Shown: positions 20,253 to 28,875, counted from the first letter of the stretch. The stretch is DNA of 64,000 nt from Novosphingobium sp. MD-1 (GCF_001014975.1 NZ_BBXA01000027.1:186001-250000), one strand, 5' to 3'. A program made the numbers and translations. Notes: a model not told the origin generated them from the letters alone.

Positions 20253-20837
20253 TCAGGCGCCCGCTTCGAACCGGGTGATCGCGCGTTCGTGCCGCAGCGT
20301 GCGGGCAATGTCGTCCAGCCCTTCCAGCAGGGTGCGGCGGTCGTCCGGATCGACGTCGAACGGGATTGTCTCGCCCGAGGCCAGCGTGATCCGCTGTTCG
20401 CCAAGATCGACGGTGACCGGCGCGAGTTGCGACAGCGCGATCTCTTCGCGCAGGCGTTCGCAGGTGCTTTCCGGCAGGCGGATCAGCAGCAGCCCGTTCT
20501 TGCGCGCGTTGCCGGCGAAGATATCGCCGAAGCTGGGAGCGATCACGCAGCGGATGCCGAAATCGGTAAGCGCCCAGACGGCATGTTCGCGCGAGGAGCC
20601 GCAGCCGAAGTTGCTGCCGCCGACGATGATGCGCGCCTTGCGCCCTTCGCCGCGGTTGAGGATGAAGTCCGGCCGCTCGGCACCGTCGGGGCTGTAGCGC
20701 AGCTCGCGGAACAGATGGGTGCCCAGCCCGGCCCGGTCGAGCGCCTTCATGTAGCGCGCCGGGATGATCATGTCGGTATCGAGGTTGGCGAGAGGCAGCG
20801 GGATGGCAACGGCGGTCAGCCGGTCGAACTTTTCCAT
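20253..20837 (-). CDS. LeuD-like aconitase-superfamily hydro-lyase, small subunit
   Basis: 194 aa, LeuD length. The swivel-domain signature GGSNFGCGSSREHAVWAL is at residues 73-90, and NLDTDMIIPARYMK near the N-terminus is also typical. It should pair with the LeuC-like subunit encoded convergently 15 nt away. The arrangement is unusual, since leuC and leuD normally follow one another. Its own start lies only 16 nt from a perfect operator palindrome, so expression should be strongly controlled by the bound regulator. Confidence 0.85.
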   Translation of the reverse strand: MEKFDRLTAVAIPLPLANLDTDMIIPARYMKALDRAGLGTHLFRELRYSPDGAERPDFILNRGEGRKARIIVGGSNFGCGSSREHAVWALTDFGIRCVIAPSFGDIFAGNARKNGLLLIRLPESTCERLREEIALSQLAPVTVDLGEQRITLASGETIPFDVDPDDRRTLLEGLDDIARTLRHERAITRFEAGA

Positions 20838-20849
20838 GGAGCCTTCCAG

Positions 20850-20869
20850 ATAATTAGTATGCTAATTAT
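20850..20869. promoter_or_regulatory. Perfect palindromic operator between LeuD-like and MarR genes
   Basis: 20-bp palindrome with arms ATAATTAG / CTAATTAT around TATG. The core at 20854-20865 (TTAGTATGCTAA) matches the island consensus fully. It is the most symmetric copy and lies beside a MarR gene, as expected for an autoregulated operator. Confidence 0.75.
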
Positions 20870-21012
20870 AAGGCGAGGCGCGCATTGTCCATGGATAATG
20901 CGGCAGTGAAGCATTGCGGCGGGATTCCTGCCCCCTTAAGGACAGGCGTTCGCCGGAGTGCGTGCAACCCTGCAGGCTTGGGCTTTCGGGTTTGGCGAAG
21001 AGGAAGACGGCA

Positions 21013-21519
21013 TTGGCCAGGAAGAACCAGACCTATCGGTATCCCGCGGAACATTACACCGTGCCGGAAAACAGCATCGGCTATCTGGCGCGCATCGTGT
21101 TCCGTTCGTTTTCGCGCCTGCTCGAGCGCAAAACGTTGATGCACGATGTTTCGGCAGGTCAGTGGCGGTTCCTGCGCCAGCTGTGGCGTGAGGACGGCAT
21201 CACCCAGCGCGAGTTGAGCGAGCGCGTGGGCATGCGTGAGCCGACCACGGTGGTGGCCTTGAAGGGGTTGGAGAAAGCCGGATTCATCACCCGCAAGAAG
21301 ACCGCAGACGATCGCCGCAAGACCTTCATCCACCTGACGCCGCACGCCAAGGAACTGGAACTGATCCTCGCGCCGATGAACGCGGAAGTGCATGACGTGG
21401 CGACGCGCGGGATGACCGACGAGGAAGTGGAAACGCTGCGCGCGCTGATGCGCCGGGTGATCGACAATCTGGCCGAGGAAACCTCCAAGCTTTCGGTCCT
21501 GACGGACGTGAAGGCCTGA
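21013..21519 (+). CDS. MarR-family transcriptional regulator
   Basis: 168 aa from TTG 21013, which has GAGGAAG six bases upstream; the open frame continues to another TTG at 20914 without a ribosome site. Winged-helix DNA-binding domain: QWRFLRQLWREDGITQRELSERVGMREPTTVVALKGLEKAGFITRKKTADDRRKTFIHLTP, the last part being the wing. It probably binds the palindrome 144 nt upstream and its relatives in the island, released by an aromatic or CoA-linked ligand. It converges with a second MarR gene. Which of the two owns the operator is not visible. Confidence 0.85.
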   Translation: MARKNQTYRYPAEHYTVPENSIGYLARIVFRSFSRLLERKTLMHDVSAGQWRFLRQLWREDGITQRELSERVGMREPTTVVALKGLEKAGFITRKKTADDRRKTFIHLTPHAKELELILAPMNAEVHDVATRGMTDEEVETLRALMRRVIDNLAEETSKLSVLTDVKA

Positions 21520-21531
21520 CCCGCGCGGCGA

Positions 21532-21966
21532 TCAGCCCCCGTTTGCGACGTTGCTTCCCCAATCGGCCTCAAGCGCGGCCAGCATGTTCTCGAACCGGTC
21601 CTGGCCCAGCGCGCCGGCAATCTGTTCGGAAAGCGCATCCATAGCCTGTTGCGCGTCCTGCCGCATACGCTTGCCGGTTTCGGTGAGCGACACGACCATG
21701 TGGCGGCGATCATCGGGATCGGGCTCCAGCGTGACGATGCCCAGATCGATCATCTGGCTCAGCGTGCGGTGAATCGCCTGCCGGGAAATGCCCAGGTTGC
21801 GGGCTATGTCGGAAGGGCGCACGATCCCGCTGACGATATTGGTCATGACCATCGATTGCGGGCGATTGACGTCTGGCCAGCCGCGTTCGTGAAGGCGCGC
21901 CTGAAGACCTTCATCGAGCCAGCAAAAGCGCTGGAACAGGGCGATGATAAGCTGGTTCGTGAGCAT
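21532..21966 (-). CDS. MarR-family transcriptional regulator (second)
   Basis: 144 aa, typical MarR length. Helix-turn-helix RPSDIARNLGISRQAIHRTLSQMIDLGIVTLEPDPDDRRHMVVSLTETG with the DDRR wing. N-terminal dimerisation helix MLTNQLIIALFQRFCWLDEGL. It is transcribed away from the large ligase operon, and a perfect operator sits in the shared upstream region, so it may regulate itself and that operon. Confidence 0.88.
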   Translation of the reverse strand: MLTNQLIIALFQRFCWLDEGLQARLHERGWPDVNRPQSMVMTNIVSGIVRPSDIARNLGISRQAIHRTLSQMIDLGIVTLEPDPDDRRHMVVSLTETGKRMRQDAQQAMDALSEQIAGALGQDRFENMLAALEADWGSNVANGG

Positions 21967-22070
21967 GGAGAGTGGTGGAAATCCCGATATTTCGCCACCT
22001 CGATGGCGCCGCCACGCTAGAAGAACGATTTCGTCGAGGCAAGGCGCGGCGCTGTTGCATTTGCAATGTC

Positions 22071-22082
22071 CTTAGGATACTA
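22071..22082. promoter_or_regulatory. Operator site (10 of 10) before the ligase operon
   Basis: TTAGGATACTAA, a full match to TTAGNATNCTAA, 61 nt before the first gene of the seven-gene operon and 104 nt before the divergent marR start. Confidence 0.7.
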
Positions 22083-22143
22083 ACTTTCTTGCGCGGCGGC
22101 TGATCGTCTTCGCGCGAACGATAGGGGGAGAGGTCGAGCCGGC

Positions 22144-23778
22144 ATGGACGGGCTGATGCAGAATGTGCCGCTGACGGTGGATCGCATCATCGATCACGCG
22201 GCGGCCTGGCACGGCGCGCGCGAGGTGGTGTCGCGCGATGCCGATGGGCATGTCAGCCGATCCAGCTATGCCGCGATCCATGCTGATGCGCGCCGCGTGT
22301 CGAACGCGCTGGCAGCGGCCGGGATCGCGCCGGGCGATCGCATCGCGACGATGGGCTGGAACAGCGGCCGCCACCTTGCCGCCTGGTATGGTGCGGCCGG
22401 GATGGGGGTGGTCCTGCATACGCTCAATCCCCGGCTGTTCCTGGAACAGATCGCCTATATCGCCAACCATGCGGGCGACCGGCTGCTGATCGCCGATCCG
22501 TCCACCGCCGATCTGGTGGCGCAACTGCTGCCGCAGGTGCCGTCGATCGAGCGGGTGATCTTCTTCTGCGATGGCCCATCGTTGCCGCACACCGACTATC
22601 CGGCCATCGCCTTCGATGACTGGATCACGGACGAGCCGGCCGAATTCGCGTGGGGCGGGTTCGACGAAAACGCGGCCTGCGGCCTTTGCTACACCTCGGG
22701 CACCACCGGCAACCCCAAGGGCGTGCTCTATTCGCACCGGTCGAACTACCTTCACGCCCTGATGACGCTGCAGCGCGACGCGCTGGCGCTGTCAGCGCGC
22801 GATACCGTGTTGCTGGTGGTGCCGATGTACCACGCCAACGCCTGGGGCGTGGTCTATTCCGCCCCGGCCGTGGGGGCGAAGCTGGTCCTGCCCGGGCAGC
22901 GGATGGACGGCGAATCCATCTACAACCTGATCGAACAGGAAGGCGTGACCTATTCCGCCGCCGTGCCCACGGTATGGCAGATGCTGCTGCAATACGTGCA
23001 GGAGAACGGCAAGCGGTTCACCACGCTGGAACGCGTGACGATCGGCGGCTCGGCCTGCCCGGAATCGATCATCCGCACCTTCCGCGACGAATACGGCGTC
23101 GACGTGATCCAGGGCTGGGGCATGACCGAAACCTCCCCGCTCGGCACGGTTTCGGTGCCCAACGCCGTGGTCGCGGCGCAACCGGCGGACGAACAGATGG
23201 CCTACAAGCTCAAGCAGGGCCGCCTGCTGTGCGGGCTGGAGATGAAGCTGGTGGACGATGCCGGCGTCCGCCTGCCGCACGATGGCCGCACCCCGGGCCG
23301 ACTGATGGTGAAGGGGCCGACGATCGCGTCCGCGTACTTCGGGGGCGAGGGCGGGGATGTGCTGGACGCGGAGGGCTTCTTCGACACCGGCGATGTCGCC
23401 ACGATCGACGGCGAAGGCTACATGCACATCACCGATCGCGCCAAGGATGTGGTGAAATCCGGGGGCGAATGGATCAGTTCGATCGAGATCGAGAACATCG
23501 CCATGGGGCATCCGGCGGTCGCCAACGCGGCGGTGGTGGGCATCGCCCATCCCAAGTGGGACGAACGGCCCATCCTGCTGTGCCAGCTCCTGCCCGGTGC
23601 CCGCGCCGACGGGGACGATCTGCGCGCCTGGCTCGACGGGCGCATCGCGCGCTGGTGGATGCCGGACGATGTGCTGTTCGTGGACGAGATACCGCTCGGC
23701 CCCACTGGCAAGATCGACAAGAAGGCGATCCGCGCCGGCCTGACTGGCTATACCCTGCCGTTCGAGGTCACACGCTGA
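22144..23778 (+). CDS. AMP-dependent acyl-CoA synthetase (first)
   Basis: 544 aa, ANL superfamily. It activates a carboxylic acid with ATP and CoA. P-loop-like motif YTSGTTGNPKGV near residue 185, GWGMTETSP near residue 328, hinge region ITDRAKDVVKSGGEW and catalytic C-terminal lysine in GPTGKIDKKAIR. The sequence type (long-chain fatty acid CoA ligase-like, HANAWG segment) suggests an aliphatic or alicyclic acid. It is the first gene of an operon continuing to 30441 and lies just behind a perfect operator. Confidence 0.9.
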   Translation: MDGLMQNVPLTVDRIIDHAAAWHGAREVVSRDADGHVSRSSYAAIHADARRVSNALAAAGIAPGDRIATMGWNSGRHLAAWYGAAGMGVVLHTLNPRLFLEQIAYIANHAGDRLLIADPSTADLVAQLLPQVPSIERVIFFCDGPSLPHTDYPAIAFDDWITDEPAEFAWGGFDENAACGLCYTSGTTGNPKGVLYSHRSNYLHALMTLQRDALALSARDTVLLVVPMYHANAWGVVYSAPAVGAKLVLPGQRMDGESIYNLIEQEGVTYSAAVPTVWQMLLQYVQENGKRFTTLERVTIGGSACPESIIRTFRDEYGVDVIQGWGMTETSPLGTVSVPNAVVAAQPADEQMAYKLKQGRLLCGLEMKLVDDAGVRLPHDGRTPGRLMVKGPTIASAYFGGEGGDVLDAEGFFDTGDVATIDGEGYMHITDRAKDVVKSGGEWISSIEIENIAMGHPAVANAAVVGIAHPKWDERPILLCQLLPGARADGDDLRAWLDGRIARWWMPDDVLFVDEIPLGPTGKIDKKAIRAGLTGYTLPFEVTR

Positions 23779-23814
23779 ACGCGCTGCACAACACGACAAC
23801 CGGGAGAGAAAACG

Positions 23815-24942
23815 ATGGACCCCAACGGGATCGAGGGACTGGACGCTCACTTCATCGGCCTTGCATCGCCGACCGCCCCGCGCATCCAGGCGGGCGGGCA
23901 TCCCTGCCAGGGCATCTACTGGACCGAGGCGGGCAAGCGGCCGAAGGTGGCGATCATCGCCACACACTACAACGTGGATTTCTCCGAGCACTACATCGCG
24001 CCCTATTTCGCGCGGCAGGGCTTCGGCTTCCTGGGCTGGAACACGCGCTATCGCGGGTTCGAGGATCAGTTCCTGCTGGAACATGCGGTGCTCGACATCG
24101 GCGTGGGGATGCGCTGGCTGAAGGAGGAGGCCGGGGTCGAGGCGATCGTCATCCTCGGCAATTCGGGCGGCGGTTCGCTGATGGGTGCCTATCAGGCCGA
24201 AGCCATCGCGCCGACCCTGACCGACCGGCTGCCCACGGCGGGGCAGGATGCGCTGGCGCGGCTGGTGAAGGGCGATCTCTACATCTCGTTCAACGCGCAT
24301 CAGGGGCGCCCCGAAGTGCTGACCGACTGGATGGATGCCTCGGTGATCGACGAGAACGATCCTGTCGCCACCGATCCGGAACTCGATCCGTTCAATCCCG
24401 ATAACGGGCAGCCCTATTCCGAGGAGTTCGTCGCGAAGTACCGGGCGGGCCAGCGCGCGCGCAACCAGCGGATCACGGACTGGGCCAAGGCGGAACTGGC
24501 GCGGCTCAACGCTGCCGGCATTCCTGACCGCATTTTCCCGATGTTCCGCTGCTGGGGCGATATCCGTTGCGTCGATCCCGCGCTCGATCCTTCCGAGCGC
24601 AAGCCCAACTGGTGTTACCGGGGCGATCCCGCTGTGGCCAACCGCACGCCCAGCATCGGCCGGGCGAACACGCTCAAGACGTGGCTCAACATGTGGAGCC
24701 TAGAAACCTCGCCCTGCCAGGGCGCGCCGCACCTTGCCAAGCACGATACGCCCGCGCTGGTGGTGCAGGGGCTGGCCGATACCGGGGTGTTCCCCAGCGA
24801 TGCGCGCAAGATCTTCGATTTCCTGGGAAGCAAGGACAAGACGATCGAACTGATCCCGGGCGCGCACTATTTCGAGGATTCGATAGCCGAGCGCCAGAAC
24901 GCGGCCGATCTCGTCGGCGCATGGATTCGCGAAAAGCTGTGA
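23815..24942 (+). CDS. Alpha/beta hydrolase family protein
   Basis: 375 aa. Nucleophile elbow ILGNSGGGSL (G-x-S-x-G) near residue 120; PALVVQGLADTGVFP carries the acid and PGAHYFED the histidine of a likely triad. A large central lid (residues about 150-290) separates the core halves, so the substrate may be bulky. No signal peptide, so cytosolic. GGGAGA precedes the ATG. Its TGA overlaps the kinase start (TGATG). Role in the pathway is unknown: esterase, thioesterase or C-C hydrolase are all possible. Confidence 0.78.
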   Translation: MDPNGIEGLDAHFIGLASPTAPRIQAGGHPCQGIYWTEAGKRPKVAIIATHYNVDFSEHYIAPYFARQGFGFLGWNTRYRGFEDQFLLEHAVLDIGVGMRWLKEEAGVEAIVILGNSGGGSLMGAYQAEAIAPTLTDRLPTAGQDALARLVKGDLYISFNAHQGRPEVLTDWMDASVIDENDPVATDPELDPFNPDNGQPYSEEFVAKYRAGQRARNQRITDWAKAELARLNAAGIPDRIFPMFRCWGDIRCVDPALDPSERKPNWCYRGDPAVANRTPSIGRANTLKTWLNMWSLETSPCQGAPHLAKHDTPALVVQGLADTGVFPSDARKIFDFLGSKDKTIELIPGAHYFEDSIAERQNAADLVGAWIREKL

Positions 24943-25928
24943 TGGAACCGGCGGTCGCGAACATCGTCGACGGGTTGCAGGCCGCCGGGTTGATCGGAGG
25001 CGCTGAGACGCCGGTGTTCCAGCCGCTCGCCGGTGGCGTCTCGTGCGATGTGTGGAAGGTCGATACGCGGGACGGGCCGATAGTGGTCAAGCGGCCGCTG
25101 CCGCAATTGCGCGTGGCGGCCGAATGGCTTGCCCCGGTCGAGCGCGGGACGAGCGAGGTGCGCTGGCTGAAGCGGGCGGCGTCGGTCGATCCCCGGATCG
25201 TGCCCGAGGTTCTGGCGGAAATGCCTGCCGATCACGCCTTCGCCATGCGGTTCCTGCCGGATTGCCCGGTATGGAAGGACGAGCTTGTCGCTGGACGCGT
25301 GGATGCCGGGTTCGCGGCAGCGGTGGGGCACAGCATCGCCGCCGTCCACGCCGCGACTGCCAGCAGCGCCTCGGACCAGGCCATGTTCGCCACCGACGCC
25401 ATGTTCCGCGCGCTGCGGATCGATCCGTTCCTGCTGCATGTCGCGGCGAAGGAGCCGGCGCTGGCCGGGCCGCTGGAAGCCATGGCCGCCGATCTTGCGG
25501 CCAGCAAGGTGGCGCTGGTCCATGGCGATGTCAGCCCCAAGAACATTCTGGTCGGGCCGGATGGACCGGTGTTCCTCGACGCGGAATGCGCCGTATTCGG
25601 CGATCCCGCGTTTGACCTGGCCTTTTGCGTCACGCACCTGCTGCTCAAGACCGTGTGGCGGGACGACGAGCGGATGCGGCAGGCGGCGGCCGCGCTGGTC
25701 GATGCCTATCACGCCGGCGTGAACTGGGAAGACCCCGCCGGTCTTGCGGCGCGGGTGGGGCGGCTGACGGCCGCGCTTTTGCTGGCGCGAGTCGAGGGCA
25801 AGTCGCCCGCTGCTTATCTCACTGACCCCAAACATATTGCCGCCGTGCGGGAACAGGCGAGGGCGCTGGTTGCCGCGCCCCGGCCCGTTGGCGCGCTGGT
25901 GGCCGACTGGAAAAGGACTGTTGCATGA
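24942..25928 (+). CDS. APH/choline-kinase-fold phosphotransferase
   Basis: 328 aa from ATG 24942, which shares its A with the preceding TGA. Brenner motif LVHGDVSPKNILVGPDGPVFLDAECAVFGDPAFDLA at about residues 190-225: catalytic Asp in HGD, Asn in KN, and a metal-binding acidic residue in LDAE. An N-terminal nucleotide lobe has VVKRPLPQ. The family phosphorylates hydroxyl groups of small molecules with ATP. Here it is coupled to an enolase homologue (ATGA overlap), suggesting it makes a phospho-hydroxyacid that the enolase then dehydrates. An antibiotic-type role seems unlikely in this setting. Confidence 0.8.
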   Translation: MEPAVANIVDGLQAAGLIGGAETPVFQPLAGGVSCDVWKVDTRDGPIVVKRPLPQLRVAAEWLAPVERGTSEVRWLKRAASVDPRIVPEVLAEMPADHAFAMRFLPDCPVWKDELVAGRVDAGFAAAVGHSIAAVHAATASSASDQAMFATDAMFRALRIDPFLLHVAAKEPALAGPLEAMAADLAASKVALVHGDVSPKNILVGPDGPVFLDAECAVFGDPAFDLAFCVTHLLLKTVWRDDERMRQAAAALVDAYHAGVNWEDPAGLAARVGRLTAALLLARVEGKSPAAYLTDPKHIAAVREQARALVAAPRPVGALVADWKRTVA

Positions 25929-27223
25929 CTTCGCGTATCGTCTCCGTCACCGGTCGCCAGCTCTGGGATTCGCGCGGCCGCCCCACCGTGGAGGCGGAAG
26001 TCGCGCTCGCTTCGGGCGCGGTCGGCCGGGCGATCGCGCCCGCCGGAGCCTCGCGCGGGGCGCATGAGGCGATCGATCTGCGCGACGGTGGCAGCGCGTT
26101 CGGGGGCTTCGGCGTGAATCGCGCCGTTGCCGGAATCGGGGCCGAGATCGCGGGCGCCATGATCGGCATGGATGCGCGCGATCAGGCTGCGGTAGACCGC
26201 GTGCTGTGCGAACTGGACGGCACGCCGGCCAAGGCGCGGCTGGGCGCCAATGCCATCGTTGCGGTTTCGATGGCGGTGCTTCACGCGGCGGCGGCTGATG
26301 CGGGCGTGCCGCTGTGGCGCTACCTTGCGAACGGAAGCACGGTGCGCGTGCCCTTGCCGGAAATCCAGATCTTCGGTGGCGGCGCCCATGCCGGGAGGCG
26401 GACCGACGTGCAGGATTTCATGATCATGTGCCCCCGCGCCGGATCGTTCCGTCGCGCGCTGGAAATCACGGACGAGGTCTATCGCGCGGCGGGCCGGCTG
26501 ATGGAGGCGAAAGGACCGCTGACGGGCGTAGCGGACGAAGGCGGCTGGTGGCCGAACTTCGCCTCGAACGAGGATGCGCTGGATACGCTGACGAAAGCGA
26601 TCGAGGCCAGCGGTCATCGCGCCGGCGAAGACGTTTTCATCTCGCTCGATATTGCGGCCAACGAACTGGGCGACGCCTCCGGCTACACGCTGGCGCTCGA
26701 CGACCGGCGGCTTTCGGGCGAGGAGATGGGCGCGCGCATCGTGGAATGGACCGGGCGCTATCCGATCCTTTCCGTGGAAGACCCCGCCGGGCAGGACGAC
26801 TGGGCCACGATGGCCGCCGTGACTGCCGCGATCGGAGACAGGGTGCAGGTTATCGGCGATGACGTGCTGGTGACCAATGCCGACCGTGTCGCGCGGGCGG
26901 GAGAGGCGGGCGTGTGCAACGCGGCGCTGATCAAGGTGAACCAGGTAGGCACCGTGACGGAGGCGAAAGCGGCGCTGGACGCGGCGCAGGCGCGGGGCTG
27001 GGGCGCGCTCGTCTCCGCGCGGTCGGGCGAGACCGAGGACGTGACGATCGCGCACCTGGCGACGGGCTGGAATGCCGGGCAGCTCAAGGTCGGCAGCTTC
27101 ACCCGGTCCGAACGCATGGCCAAGTGGAACGAGGTGCTGCGGATCGAGGAGGCGATGGGCGGCGATGCGGTTTTCGCCGGCGCGTCCGCTTTCGCCGCGC
27201 CGATCGCGGCGGCGCTCGCATGA
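25925..27223 (+). CDS. Divergent enolase homologue in a catabolic operon
   Basis: 432 aa, enolase length and full domain order. Conserved: His155 in HAG, Glu205 in DEGG, metal ligands Asp242, Glu285 and Asp312, Lys337 in LIKVNQ and Lys388 in GQLKVG, counterparts of yeast His159, Glu211, Asp246, Glu295, Asp320, Lys345 and Lys396. Changed: the loop PSGAST reads PAGASR, Glu168 is Asp164, and the active-site His373 of SHRSGETED is Ala365 (SARSGETED). Housekeeping glycolysis is therefore unlikely; an altered 2-phospho-3-hydroxyacid substrate is inferred. It overlaps the kinase stop and the dehydrogenase start by 4 nt each. Confidence 0.85.
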   Translation: MTSRIVSVTGRQLWDSRGRPTVEAEVALASGAVGRAIAPAGASRGAHEAIDLRDGGSAFGGFGVNRAVAGIGAEIAGAMIGMDARDQAAVDRVLCELDGTPAKARLGANAIVAVSMAVLHAAAADAGVPLWRYLANGSTVRVPLPEIQIFGGGAHAGRRTDVQDFMIMCPRAGSFRRALEITDEVYRAAGRLMEAKGPLTGVADEGGWWPNFASNEDALDTLTKAIEASGHRAGEDVFISLDIAANELGDASGYTLALDDRRLSGEEMGARIVEWTGRYPILSVEDPAGQDDWATMAAVTAAIGDRVQVIGDDVLVTNADRVARAGEAGVCNAALIKVNQVGTVTEAKAALDAAQARGWGALVSARSGETEDVTIAHLATGWNAGQLKVGSFTRSERMAKWNEVLRIEEAMGGDAVFAGASAFAAPIAAALA

Positions 27224-28140
27224 TTGTCCTGCACGCCCGGCCCAGCCCCGGCTTCCGCGCGGCGGTGGATGCGGTGTTCGGTGCCGGCGTGGTGGTGCAC
27301 GTCGACGAGGCCGAGGCGCTGGATGGCGTGGCGGATGCCATCACCGTGCTGCTGCATGTGCTGACGCCGGTGACGCCGCCGTTCATCGCCTCCGCGCCGA
27401 AGCTGCGGCTGATCCAGAAACTGGGCGTGGGCGTGAACACCATCGCGCTCGATGCGGCGCGCGAGCAGGGCGTGGCGGTGTGCAACATGCCCGGCACCAA
27501 CAGCCAGGCGGTGGCGGAAATGGCGCTGTCGCTGATGCTGGCGGTGCTACGCCGGACCTGCTTCTTCGACGCACGCACCCGCGCGGGGGAAGGGTGGACG
27601 GCCGACCCCGCGGAACTCGACAGCGTGGGCGAGATTGCCGGGCGCAAGGTGGGCCTCGCCGGTTTCGGCCATTCGGCGCAGCGGTTGGCACCGGTGCTGG
27701 CGGCCCTGGGGGCGGAGGTGGTTTATGCCGCGCGCACCCCGCGCGATGTGCCCTATGCCTTCTGGCCGCTGGAGCGGGTGATCGCGGAGTGCGACATCGT
27801 GTCGTTGCACATGCCGCTGACCGAGGAGACGCGCGGCGCGATCGATCCGCTGGCGATGAAGGCGGGGGCGGTGCTGGTGAACACCGCGCGCGGCGAACTG
27901 GTGGACGAGGCGCGGCTGGTGGAGGCGCTGCGTTCGGGCCATCTGCGCGGCGCGGGGCTGGACGTCTTCGCGCAGGAACCGGTCGCGCCCGATACTCCCC
28001 TGCTGGCGCTGCCGAACGTGGTGCTGGCGCCGCACATTGCCTGGCTGACGCCGGAAACGCTCGTGCGCTGCCTTGAGGTCGCCCGGGAAAACTGCCGTCG
28101 GCTCGCCACCGGCGAGGCCCTGCTGCACAAGGTGGCGTGA
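27220..28140 (+). CDS. D-2-hydroxyacid dehydrogenase (NAD(P)-dependent)
   Basis: 306 aa from ATG 27220, overlapping the enolase stop (ATGA). Rossmann motif VGLAGFGHSAQRLA near residue 145. Catalytic Arg in NTARGELVDE, Glu in VFAQEPV and His in APHIAWLT are all present. These enzymes interconvert 2-oxo acids and D-2-hydroxy acids such as hydroxypyruvate/glycerate. With a kinase and an enolase upstream, a sequence 2-oxoacid, D-hydroxyacid, phosphohydroxyacid, phosphoenol acid is a plausible inference. Confidence 0.87.
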   Translation: MIVLHARPSPGFRAAVDAVFGAGVVVHVDEAEALDGVADAITVLLHVLTPVTPPFIASAPKLRLIQKLGVGVNTIALDAAREQGVAVCNMPGTNSQAVAEMALSLMLAVLRRTCFFDARTRAGEGWTADPAELDSVGEIAGRKVGLAGFGHSAQRLAPVLAALGAEVVYAARTPRDVPYAFWPLERVIAECDIVSLHMPLTEETRGAIDPLAMKAGAVLVNTARGELVDEARLVEALRSGHLRGAGLDVFAQEPVAPDTPLLALPNVVLAPHIAWLTPETLVRCLEVARENCRRLATGEALLHKVA

Positions 28141-28841
28141 TGCCGGTTCCCGTGGTTCTCATCACCGGCCAGTTGCTGACCGAGGCGGTCTGGCAACCGC
28201 TGCTGGAGGCATGGCCCGATCGCGCGGTGATCGTGGCGGACAATCGCCGCGACGATACGATAGAGGGCTTCGCGCAGCGGCTGCTTGATATGGCGCCGCC
28301 GCGGTTTGCGCTGGTCGCGCATGCAATGGGCGGCTTCGTCGCCTTCGAGGTCATGCGCCGCGCGCCGCAGCGGGTGGAGCGGCTGGCGCTGCTCGCCACG
28401 TTGGCTTCGGCCGATGGCCCCGCGCAGACCGCACGGCGGCAGGGCTATATCGACCTCGTGGAAAGCGGCCGCTTTGCCGATGTGGTCGAGGAACGTATCC
28501 CGATCCTGTTCCCGGAAGGCCGCCGCGACGACGCGCGGCTGCTTGGTATCGCTAGGCGGATGGCGGCCGATACCGGCGCGGAAACCTTCCTGCGCCAGCA
28601 GCGCGCGATCATGGCGCGGATCGATAGCCGGCCGCGCCTGCACGAGATCGCGGTGCCGACGCTGCTGGTGTGGGGCGATGGCGACGGGATTGCCAGCCGC
28701 GCGCAGCAGGACGAGATGCTGGCGGCAATCCCCGGGGCGAGGCTGGCGGTGGTGCCCGGCGCTGGGCACCTTGCCACGATCGAGGCGCCGGACGTGGTGG
28801 TGCCGCTGCTGACCGGCTTTCTTGACGGCACGGCTGGGTGA
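28140..28841 (+). CDS. Alpha/beta hydrolase-fold protein lacking the nucleophilic serine
   Basis: 233 aa from ATG 28140 (TGATG overlap with the dehydrogenase). Fold recognisable from VVLITGQLLTEAVWQPLL, VVPGAGHLATIEAPDVV and TLLVWGDGDGI. The nucleophile elbow, normally GHSMGG, reads AHAMGG, so residue 62 is Ala (codon GCA) instead of Ser. The remaining Asp and His positions look intact. Such proteins can act as lyases, in decarboxylation or as non-hydrolytic esterase relatives; ordinary ester hydrolysis through a serine is not possible. Confidence 0.8.
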   Translation: MPVPVVLITGQLLTEAVWQPLLEAWPDRAVIVADNRRDDTIEGFAQRLLDMAPPRFALVAHAMGGFVAFEVMRRAPQRVERLALLATLASADGPAQTARRQGYIDLVESGRFADVVEERIPILFPEGRRDDARLLGIARRMAADTGAETFLRQQRAIMARIDSRPRLHEIAVPTLLVWGDGDGIASRAQQDEMLAAIPGARLAVVPGAGHLATIEAPDVVVPLLTGFLDGTAG

Positions 28842-28875
28842 TCGCAGACCGGATGCGAAACAAGGGGAGAGCGGA

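Noticed and set aside
24942..25928. Aminoglycoside resistance gene
   Set aside because: The fold matches, but coupling to an enolase homologue and a dehydrogenase in a catabolic operon makes a metabolic kinase more likely.
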